A program made the translations under genes and the position numbers. From Chloroflexota bacterium (GTDB lineage Bacteria; Chloroflexota; Limnocylindria; Limnocylindrales; CSP1-4): a stretch of DNA of 19,551 nt. Positions 14,755 to 19,551 of this stretch are shown here, in pieces. The notes under the pieces are model-generated. The model made no database searches, had not been told where the DNA came from, and was given only the letters and a program-made list of their open reading frames with translations. The stretch spans positions 1 through 19,551 of the forward strand of contig JAJYMP010000685.1 in NCBI GenBank assembly GCA_021786915.1. Reading direction: 5' to 3'. The first letter of the stretch is position 1. The number at the start of each line of letters is the position of its first letter.

Positions 14755-15435
14755 ATGGCCAGGGGGCCGCGGCACGCCGCGGCGCCGGCGCCTGGCCGGT
14801 GGGCCGCGATGCTGTCGGCCGCCGCCACCCCGGTCCTGATCGCTGGCGCCAGCCTCGTGCTGCTCTTCAACCCGTGGTGGGTGATACCCGCCCAGCAGCG
14901 GGCCGGGGTCGCGGCGATCACCGGCCTCCCCGAGGCGGAGGTCGCGCGGATCACCACGGCGATCATCGGCGACGTCACCATCGGCCCGCCCGACTTCGCG
15001 GTCGCGATCGACGGCGCGCCGGTGCTCGACGCCGCCGAGCGCGGTCACATGCGCGACGTCTACGGCGTGCTGCGGGCGTTCGCCGTGCTGGTCGCCCTCG
15101 CGGGATCTGCGGTTGCAGTGCTCGGCCTCCGGCACCGCCGCGAGGCCAAGTGGTGGCGGGCGGTCGGGCGGGCGGCCCTCGCCACGGCCGCGATCGGGGC
15201 CGGGGCCGGCCTCCTGTTCGTGGTCTTCTTCGACGCGGCGTGGCTCGCCTTCCACGCCGTGTTCTTCCCCGAGGGCAACTTCTCGTTCGACCCGCGAGTC
15301 GAGCGCCTCACCCAGCTGTTCCCCACGGCGTTCTGGACGGACGCCGCCGCAACGGTCTTCGCGCTGGGCGTCGCGATGGCGGTTGCGGCGTGGCTGATCT
15401 CGAGGCGCGTCGCACGCCGGCTCGAAGCCGGGTAA
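14755..15435 (+). CDS. DUF1461 (TIGR01906)-like integral membrane protein
   Basis: This 226-residue protein has four membrane segments (about 18-38, 100-125, 140-165, 195-220) and an outer loop. Landmarks of the family are seen: LLFNPWWVIP after the first helix, ERGHMRDVYGVLRAF, and FHAVFFPEGNFSFDP with LTQLFPTAFW near the end. The function of DUF1461 is unknown; it occurs in Gram-positive and related bacteria. ATG 14755 is preferred because AGGTGG at 14741-14746 lies 8 nt upstream; ATG 14749 and GTG 14743 in the same frame are too close to it. The ribosome site lies inside repeat array H of the opposite gene, so the regulator may repress this gene when it turns on the other. Site E starts 3 nt after the stop. 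Confidence 0.82.
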   Translation: MARGPRHAAAPAPGRWAAMLSAAATPVLIAGASLVLLFNPWWVIPAQQRAGVAAITGLPEAEVARITTAIIGDVTIGPPDFAVAIDGAPVLDAAERGHMRDVYGVLRAFAVLVALAGSAVAVLGLRHRREAKWWRAVGRAALATAAIGAGAGLLFVVFFDAAWLAFHAVFFPEGNFSFDPRVERLTQLFPTAFWTDAAATVFALGVAMAVAAWLISRRVARRLEAG

Positions 15436-15437
15436 GT

Positions 15438-15480
15438 CTCAGTGCTGCCTCATCTGGTGCTCATGCCGACCGGCGATGCT
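15438..15480 (+). promoter_or_regulatory. Site E: 11-bp repeat promoter before a non-coding stretch
   Basis: CTCA starts are at 15438, 15449 and 15460, all perfect. The -10-like hexamer GATGCT is at 15475-15480 (A index 16, T index 20). Predicted start is near 15487. No credible protein gene starts within the next 300 nt; a strong hairpin follows at 15619. Confidence 0.75.
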
Positions 15481-15486
15481 CAACGG

Positions 15487-15652
15487 TGCCCTTCCCCCCG
15501 AGGGCAGCAGGCGGAGGCGCCGGTCTATGGATCGCCACGCCGGCACCTGCCGACCAGGACGCGCATCGCCCGCCTCCCCCGGGCCCGCGTCGCCGCGGCC
15601 CATGCCGGGGCCGCCGATCGGGCGGGATCCGCCCCTTCGCGGATCCCGCCCG
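15487..15652 (+). ncRNA. Candidate small RNA between site E and hairpin
   Basis: The predicted transcript begins at about 15487 and would end at the hairpin at 15619-15652, about 165 nt. Its first bases fold as GCCCT (15488-15492) with AGGGC (15501-15505). The open frames across it are the Pro/Arg/Ser-rich kind that GC-rich DNA gives by chance, and none has a ribosome site with a credible protein. If the hairpin does not terminate, this would be a long leader for the genes from 15810, but those have their own array (site F). The call is inferred from promoter and hairpin only. Confidence 0.45.
15619..15652 (+). terminator. Perfect 14-bp hairpin
   Basis: Arms at 15619-15632 and 15639-15652 pair perfectly around a CCCTTC loop. 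They lie between arrays E and F. A C-rich rather than T-rich stretch follows, so it is not a classical intrinsic terminator; such U-less hairpins can still act as terminators in GC-rich bacteria. It contains GGATCC on both arms. Confidence 0.55.
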
Positions 15653-15705
15653 CCTCGCCCCCCTCCGTTGGAGCCAGCTGTATATGCACCTGATGCCGGC
15701 ACTTG

Positions 15706-15759
15706 CTCACCAGCCCCTCAGACGGCACTCATCCGCGATTCAGGGGCGGGGCGTGGACT
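15706..15759 (+). promoter_or_regulatory. Site F: four-copy 11-bp repeat promoter
   Basis: Repeat starts are at 15706, 15717, 15728 (CTCA) and 15739 (TTCA): four copies in perfect 11-bp register, the longest array here. The -10-like hexamer TGGACT is at 15754-15759, with T at index 20 but G at index 16. Predicted start is near 15766, giving a 44-nt leader to the small ORF at 15810. Confidence 0.75.
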
Positions 15760-15809
15760 TGTGCTGGACCCGATCGGGCCCGCAGGTGACACACAGGAGA
15801 CCGGACAGC

Positions 15810-15908
15810 ATGGCCAATGCCGCGCGCGTCGCGCCCTCGAGGCGACGTCTGAGCCGGGCTGCGATCGCAATGCGGCTCGGCGGGGCGCCGCGGGAGGCTC
15901 GGCGGTGA
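15810..15908 (+). CDS. 32-residue Arg-rich small ORF
   Basis: The peptide is very basic, with RVAPSRRRLSRAAIAMRLGG in the middle and REARR at the end. It has a good ribosome site (AGGAG at 15795-15799, 10 nt before the ATG) and its TGA overlaps the GTG start of the next gene (GTGA). Placed 44 nt after the predicted start from site F, it would be the first ORF on that mRNA. It may be a leader that couples translation of the membrane protein, or a small protein of its own. No known family is recognised. Confidence 0.5.
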   Translation: MANAARVAPSRRRLSRAAIAMRLGGAPREARR

Positions 15909-17020
15909 GTGCCCGGCCCGTGGGCACGGGCGACGGACGCACGGCTGGCGCGGCGGTTCAGCCGGCGCGCTCGCTGCTCGTGCCGGGCGCGATCGCATTC
16001 GTCCTCATCGCGACGCTCTACCTGCCGACCCACCCGGGCGAGTCCCTCCCGCAGGCCGTCCTCGCCGCGGTCGCGGGCGTCTACGTCATCGGCATGGCGT
16101 TCGTCGTGCCGCGCGTGATCCGGGTCGTCATCCTCGGCGGCCGGAAGGCCGTCGGAGACGCGCCGTTCCTGCGCCCCCGCGACGTCGCCGCGGGCGCGTC
16201 GCCCGCACGGCGGCTCTCCGCGGTCGGGGCCGCCGCCCTCGTGTCCGGGGCGCTCGCCGCCGCCGCCACACTCGCGACCGCCGGCGCGGCGCCCGGGAGC
16301 TACCAGCACGCGATCGGCTCGCTCGCCGTGCTCGCGAACGTCGGGCTCCTGCTGGCGACCGTGGTCCCGATGCCAGGACTCGCGGCGTGGGACGCCGTCG
16401 AGGCGATCGCCGACCTGCGCTGCGCCAACGCGAGCCACCGCGCCGCGCATGCAGCGCGAACGGCGAAGGTCGTTGCCGCCGTCCTCGCGGTCCTGCTGGC
16501 GCTGTTCGCGGTCCGCGCGGGGGATCCGATGCTCCTGGCCCTCGGCATCCTGACGGCCGCGAGTGTCTCCGTGCAGGCGGAGGCGATCCGCCGGCTGGAC
16601 ACCGTGAGCCGGTTCTTCGCGAGCCACACTGCCGCCCAGCTGGCGCGGCCGGTCAACGCGGTCCGCCGCGTCGATGACCGGATTGCGGACTTGCCGCCCG
16701 AGGCGCGGACCTGCTCGTCCCTGGTGCTCGACGGGTCTGGCCTGTTCGTCGGCGCCATCGGGCCCCGACAGATGCGCGCCGCGGCGAGCCGGCCGGCCGC
16801 GCGGTGCGGCGAAGAGATGGTCGCGGCGGGAGCCCTCCTCATCGCGCAGGCGGACGCGCCCGCCCTGGAGATCGCCGCACACCTGCGGACGGCCGGCATC
16901 GTGCTCGTCCGGGGCGACCAACGATACGGCGCGGTCGATGCCGATGACATGGTGGCGCAGATGCAGGCCTGGGCCCGGGCCGACGCGGCGGCTGCGCTGG
17001 CCGCCCACCGGTCGCACTGA
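15905..17020 (+). CDS. Site-2-protease-like (M50) pseudoenzyme with CBS-like tail
   Basis: This 371-residue protein has membrane helices at about 25-43, 52-75, 105-128, 138-157 and 188-222. The segment GGRKAVGDAPFLRPRDVAAG, then SAVGAAALVSGALAAA, then NVGLLLATVVPMPGLAAWDA follows the order of Rip3-type M50 proteases (GG, E-x-x-x-A-x-AGP, N-LLP-PP-LDGG), and about 265-355 resembles a degenerate CBS region. No HExxH zinc motif is found and LDGG is PGLAAWD, so it should be proteolytically dead. GTG 15905 has GGGAGG at 15892-15897; the open frame back to 15476 is not used because its composition is unlike protein. It is joined by TGATG to the CsoR-like gene. The family call rests on pattern only. 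Confidence 0.6.
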   Translation: MSARPVGTGDGRTAGAAVQPARSLLVPGAIAFVLIATLYLPTHPGESLPQAVLAAVAGVYVIGMAFVVPRVIRVVILGGRKAVGDAPFLRPRDVAAGASPARRLSAVGAAALVSGALAAAATLATAGAAPGSYQHAIGSLAVLANVGLLLATVVPMPGLAAWDAVEAIADLRCANASHRAAHAARTAKVVAAVLAVLLALFAVRAGDPMLLALGILTAASVSVQAEAIRRLDTVSRFFASHTAAQLARPVNAVRRVDDRIADLPPEARTCSSLVLDGSGLFVGAIGPRQMRAAASRPAARCGEEMVAAGALLIAQADAPALEIAAHLRTAGIVLVRGDQRYGAVDADDMVAQMQAWARADAAAALAAHRSH

Positions 17021-17409
17021 TGACCGGCGGCGCCCGCAAGACCATGCCGCCCAGGCGCTACGCGGCAGCGGCGTCGGCCCTTGCCCACGCCAACCGGGCC
17101 GCCGGGGAGGCGACAGCCGTTGCCGAGATGGTCAGGACGGGCAAGCCGCTGAGCGCGGTCGTCCAGCGGCTGCTCGCGACGCAGGGATCGCTCGACGCCC
17201 TGTTGCTGCGCCTGATCCAGGAGGAGGTTGACCGGCAGATCCTTGCGGACGCCCTCCCCACGGACGTGCGGCGGCTGCTCGGACCCGTCCTCCGGCGCAC
17301 TCGCAGCCCATCACGCCAGGTTCGCCCCCCCACCCGAGCCAACACCCCACCGCATGCCATCCAGCCCGAGCGATCCGCAGATGGCCAAAGGCGCACTGTC
17401 GACGACTGA
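17020..17409 (+). CDS. CsoR/FrmR-like protein without cysteines
   Basis: This 129-residue protein has residues about 13-75 forming the all-helical CsoR/FrmR pattern: RAAGEATAVAEMVRTGKPLS (compare R-x-x-GQ-x-x-x-I-x-x-M-v-e-x-g-x-x-C), VVQRLLATQGSLDALLLRLI and QEEVDRQI. CsoR proteins are copper-sensing repressors that use Cys-His-Cys; this protein has no Cys, and the His/Cys positions of helix 2 are Glu and hydrophobic residues, so Cu(I) sensing by the known site is excluded. The tail (95-129) is a polar, disordered Arg/Pro/Thr run. The start ATG overlaps the previous TGA by one base. It may be a structural partner of the pseudoprotease or a sensor of another signal. Confidence 0.62.
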   Translation: MTGGARKTMPPRRYAAAASALAHANRAAGEATAVAEMVRTGKPLSAVVQRLLATQGSLDALLLRLIQEEVDRQILADALPTDVRRLLGPVLRRTRSPSRQVRPPTRANTPPHAIQPERSADGQRRTVDD

Positions 17410-17420
17410 TGTGCGTCAGG

Positions 17421-17459
17421 GGGGCGCGGCCCCGCCGGGTGTCCTAGAGCCGAAGGCTC
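17421..17459. terminator. Two small hairpins in the convergent gap
   Basis: Between the converging genes ending at 17409 and 17513 there are GGGGC/GCCCC (17421-17425 with 17429-17433) and GAGCC/GGCTC (17447-17451 with 17455-17459), each with a 3-nt loop. Position fits a two-way terminator; the stems are short, without T-tracts. Confidence 0.3.
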
Positions 17460-17512
17460 CGCTCGATCGCCGTCGTCGTGCTCGCGGCGGTGATCGCGTT
17501 CGCTGCCCCGGG

Positions 17513-17995
17513 TCAGGCCCCCTGGGCCGCGGCCGTGAGCAGGAGGACGAGCGCCCCGAGCGCCGCCTGCGCCCGCGCGGTCCACAGCAGCCGGGCAGGG
17601 ATGGGTCGCGCGGGATCGTCCCGGCCGACGCGCACCAGGATGCCGTCCAGGCTTGAGCCCACGACCAGCATGCCGACCACGACCAGATGCTTGATCAGGA
17701 GCAGGCTCGCCCACCCTCCCTGCAACTGCCCGACCCCGGCATAGCGGGGGTCCGAGTCCGAGGTCATCAGCTCGATGCCCGTGGCGAGGAAGACGCCCAG
17801 GGAGCCGAGGAGGAACGGCAACGCTCGTCGCTCGATCTCGGCGAGGAGTATGCCGGCCGAGACGGCACCTGCCGAGGAACCGCTGACAGCCTTCGAGACC
17901 GCTGGGATCACGACTGTCGCCAGGGCGAGGTAGTACCCGACCAGGATCGCGGTCGCCAACAAGTGGCCCCACAGGAGCCAGGACGTCACCGGCAT
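17513..17995 (-). CDS. CopD-like four-helix membrane protein
   Basis: This 160-residue protein has four membrane segments (about 5-32, 58-78, 96-115, 137-157). LLWGHLLATAILVGYYLAL and WASLLLIKHLVVVGMLVVGS resemble the helices of the CopD family and related small membrane proteins (W-x-x-L-L-x-K-H/L pattern). CopD proteins act in copper uptake or resistance at the cytoplasmic membrane; this one lacks the usual periplasmic partner CopC nearby. GGAGGT lies 6 nt before the ATG. It follows the M23 gene on the same strand after a 40-nt gap and likely shares the site G transcript. A DUF2269-like identity is the main alternative. Confidence 0.6.
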   Translation of the reverse strand: MPVTSWLLWGHLLATAILVGYYLALATVVIPAVSKAVSGSSAGAVSAGILLAEIERRALPFLLGSLGVFLATGIELMTSDSDPRYAGVGQLQGGWASLLLIKHLVVVGMLVVGSSLDGILVRVGRDDPARPIPARLLWTARAQAALGALVLLLTAAAQGA

Positions 17996-18035
17996 CCGCA
18001 GACCTCCGAGCGCCTGCCGAGGCGGGCCGCGGTGC

Positions 18036-19031
18036 TCAGTACAGCGACAGGGGATCCACGAACCGCCCGCCCATCTCGATCCGCACGTCCAAGTGTGGAC
18101 CCGTCGCGTTCCCGGTGAAGCCGACCTCGGCGACCCGCTCGCCGCCGAGGACGCGCTGGCCGACCTCGACCAGCACCCGGCGGTTGTGGTTGTAGGTTGA
18201 GACCATCCCGTCCGGGTGTCGCACGACGACGACGAACCCACCACCGTTGTCCTTCCAGCCCGCCCACGCGACCACGCCGGCAGCGACCGCGCGAACGGAG
18301 GTGCCGGCGGGGGCGGCGATGTCGATGCCGGGGTGCCGGCTCGAGAAGGTCGTGGTGATCGTGCCGCGGATGGCGAGAGGCCACCGGTGTGCGCGCAGGC
18401 GTGGACGTGGGAGCGTCCTCGGCGCCGGGGCGGGCCTCGGAGCCGCCGCGGGAGGCAGCGTCACGGCGCGGCCGCCGGGGACCCGGAGGGTCGATCCGAC
18501 CCGGAGGCGCGCAGGATTCGCTGCAGGGTTCCATCGGACGACCGCCGACAGCGACACGTCGTGCATCACCGCGACCGACCAGAGGCTGTCCCCCGCGCGA
18601 ACCACGTGCGACGGCCCGGGGGGCGGCGTCGCCGCAGGCGATTGCGTCGTGGCCGGCGGTGGAGTCGGGGCCGGCGTCGGCAGGCCGGTCGAGGCCGGCG
18701 CGGTCGACCCGGGGGCGAAGCTGCCGGGGGGCGAGGACGCAGAGGCTCCTGACACGCTCGCGATGGTCGGCACCTCGGGCACCGTCGGGACGAGGGACAC
18801 CGCAGGCACCTGGCCCGAGGCGGAAGGAGCCGGTGCCTGCGCCATTGACGGCACGCCACCGAGGTTCCGCGACGCGGTGAACGGTTGGAACGCCTCGGGG
18901 GGCGGAGTGCTCGAGGGCGACGGGGCCCGGCCTGCTACGACGCCCAAGGAGACAGCCGCAGCCGCCAGCCCAAAGAGGGCTGCGCCGGCCAACCGACGGC
19001 GGCGCGCTCGCGCGCGCACCGGATGTGCCAT
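18036..19031 (-). CDS. LysM and M23 peptidase domain exported protein
   Basis: This 331-residue exported protein has a basic start and hydrophobic segment (about 12-35), a long Pro/Ser/Thr linker (38-140), and a LysM domain (about 141-186: HVVRAGDSLWSVAVMHDV, GSTLRVPGG) for peptidoglycan binding. A C-terminal M23 domain (about 215-331) follows, with HPGIDIAAPAGTSVRAV (His233, Asp237), TYNHN (His282) and TGNATGPHLDVRI. M23 enzymes cut peptide bridges of peptidoglycan with a zinc bound by His, Asp and the second His of HxH; here that last residue is Asp315 (HLD), so activity may be altered. ATG 19031 is favoured because AGGTGG at 19041-19046 is 9 nt upstream; ATG 19037 is only 3 nt from it. It is read from site G. 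Confidence 0.9.
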   Translation of the reverse strand: MAHPVRARARRRRLAGAALFGLAAAAVSLGVVAGRAPSPSSTPPPEAFQPFTASRNLGGVPSMAQAPAPSASGQVPAVSLVPTVPEVPTIASVSGASASSPPGSFAPGSTAPASTGLPTPAPTPPPATTQSPAATPPPGPSHVVRAGDSLWSVAVMHDVSLSAVVRWNPAANPARLRVGSTLRVPGGRAVTLPPAAAPRPAPAPRTLPRPRLRAHRWPLAIRGTITTTFSSRHPGIDIAAPAGTSVRAVAAGVVAWAGWKDNGGGFVVVVRHPDGMVSTYNHNRRVLVEVGQRVLGGERVAEVGFTGNATGPHLDVRIEMGGRFVDPLSLY

Positions 19032-19107
19032 CCGCATCTACCACCTCGCTGTGATCGACGGCCACCGCGGGACGGTCAAGCGGACGCTGCGGCTCGGGCC
19101 GCGGCCC

Positions 19108-19150
19108 AGTGTTGTGCGGATGGCTGAGCGCAAGGTGAATCTGAGGTGAG
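19108..19150 (-). promoter_or_regulatory. Site G: 11-bp repeat promoter of the M23-CopD unit
   Basis: On the minus strand repeats start at 19150 (CTCA), 19139 (TTCA) and 19128 (CTCA). The -10-like hexamer AACACT runs 19113 to 19108 (A index 16, T index 20). Predicted start is near 19101, with a leader of about 70 nt to the ATG at 19031. Confidence 0.77.
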
Positions 19151-19194
19151 CAATCGGTGGCTCAGGCCTGGCCGAACGCGAAGGCGCAAGGGGC

Positions 19195-19419
19195 CTAGAA
19201 GGCGATCGGCTCAACCGACCTCAGCGTGGAACCGATCCGGAGGATCGAAAGCAGAAGGCGGAAGCGAGCCTCTGGCGTCACGTCGAGGAAGAGCTCGCCG
19301 ATTCTCCGCACGTTGGGCAGCGCATCGCCAGACAGCTGGGACAGATAGGCTCCGGTGTGGGCCCTCGCGTGCTAAGGCGGCAGCGCGGCGACCTCGGCCA
19401 CCGAATGACGGCCGGTCAT
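19195..19419 (-). pseudogene. Gene remnant interrupted by an amber codon
   Basis: One minus-strand frame reads from ATG 19419 (MTGRHSVAEVAALPP), meets a TAG at 19374-19372, and continues without further stops for 58 codons to a TAG at 19197-19195. The second part is rich in natural-looking helix (GAYLSQLSGDALPNVRRIGE, then LFLDVTPEARFRLLLSIL). It ends RSVEPIAF and looks like a protein C-terminus. No start codon lies between the amber stop and Val21 of the second part. I do not recognise the family. A broken gene or a tail of one is likeliest; readthrough is possible. Confidence 0.4.
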
Positions 19420-19428
19420 GACGCCCGG

Positions 19429-19474
19429 GAGGCTGGCCCCATCATGGGGCCAGCCTCACCCGACTCTCGTCGGG
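19429..19474. repeat. Tandem hairpins
   Basis: A perfect 14-bp inverted repeat (19429-19442 with 19444-19457, one base between) is followed at once by a 6-bp hairpin (CCCGAC/GTCGGG at 19459-19464 and 19469-19474, TCTC loop). No T-tract follows on either strand. They could terminate a gene beyond the window edge or sit in front of the minus-strand remnant. The last 77 nt of the window hold nothing I can name. Confidence 0.55.
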
Positions 19475-19551
19475 TGGCCCGACGCGTTCGGATGGTGCGC
19501 CGGCATCCCGATGAACCGGCCGACGCACGGTCGGCGGGCAGGCGGATCCCG

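Noticed and set aside
15476..15904. Open frame upstream of the GTG at 15905, which would add about 140 residues to the M50-like protein
   Set aside because: The added part is Pro/Arg/Ser-rich without domain pattern, contains the perfect hairpin and array F, and a GTG with a good ribosome site exists at 15905.
19211..19235. Two CTCA copies near 19211 and 19221 that look like another array
   Set aside because: The spacing is 10 bp, there are only two copies and no -10 element in register.
19146..19421. Plus-strand 91-codon frame at the right edge
   Set aside because: Arg-rich low-complexity translation with no ribosome site; the minus frame has the more protein-like sequence.

Overview
This is a very GC-rich window of about 70 percent G+C. 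It has densely packed genes, many GTG starts, 4-nt ATGA/GTGA overlaps and some likely leaderless or TTG starts. The secreted CAP-domain protein with a long Lys/Arg-Pro-Thr repeat linker, the GRVGCFLTGCC-type Lgt paralogue and the overall style suggest Chloroflexota (perhaps a Limnocylindria-like lineage) or another high-GC Gram-positive-like group. This is an inference; there is no rRNA or marker gene here to settle it. No tRNA, rRNA, CRISPR array, insertion sequence or phage gene was seen.

Layout. 1-1273: a secreted CAP-domain protein on the minus strand with a strong hairpin after its stop. 1409-1713: two 11-bp-repeat promoter arrays around a truncated methyltransferase remnant. 1766-10280: one long plus-strand operon made of a small YHS-domain metal protein (TTG start), nuoA, a cysteine-free NuoB/NuoD-like fusion, nuoH, nuoJ, nuoK, nuoL, nuoM, a 14-codon linking ORF and nuoN. 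10494-12616: an OmpR-family response regulator and its histidine kinase. 12677-14369: HMA-type protein, His-rich YHS protein and an Lgt-family membrane protein with an extra N-terminal domain. 14392-15435: a divergent pair, a Cys-rich zinc-ribbon-like protein (minus) and a DUF1461-type membrane protein (plus). 15438-15652: a likely small RNA gene. 15810-17409: a 32-codon ORF, a site-2-protease-like pseudoenzyme with a CBS-like tail, and a Cys-free CsoR/FrmR-like protein. 17513-19031 (minus): LysM-M23 peptidase followed by a CopD-like membrane protein. 19195-19419: a gene remnant with an in-frame amber codon, then tandem hairpins.

The main discovery is a regulatory code. Eight sites (A-H, on both strands) each carry three or four copies of CTCA (or TTCA/CTTA) spaced by exactly 11 bp. 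At a fixed distance after the last copy lies a -10-like hexamer. Counting the first base of the last repeat as 0, there is a T at index 20 in 8 of 8 sites and an A at index 16 in 6 of 8, matching -7T and -11A of a bacterial -10 element. One site lies in front of the response regulator itself. I infer that this two-component system controls a regulon covering nearly every transcription unit here: YHS-nuo, the regulator, HMA-YHS-Lgt, zinc ribbon, small RNA, pseudo-S2P/CsoR-like and M23/CopD-like. Seven sites point into a unit and one (A) is orphaned. The theme of the targets is metal (copper-like) handling and the cell envelope.

The second discovery is the nuo operon. It has the whole membrane arm (A, H, J, K, L, M, N), but the only connecting-module protein is a fused NuoB/NuoD relative with no cysteine at all, and C, E, F, G and I are absent from the operon. 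NuoH and NuoN have lost acidic residues that are normally conserved. This looks like a complex I-derived ion-moving membrane machine without its own redox centres, under the control of a metal or envelope stress regulator.
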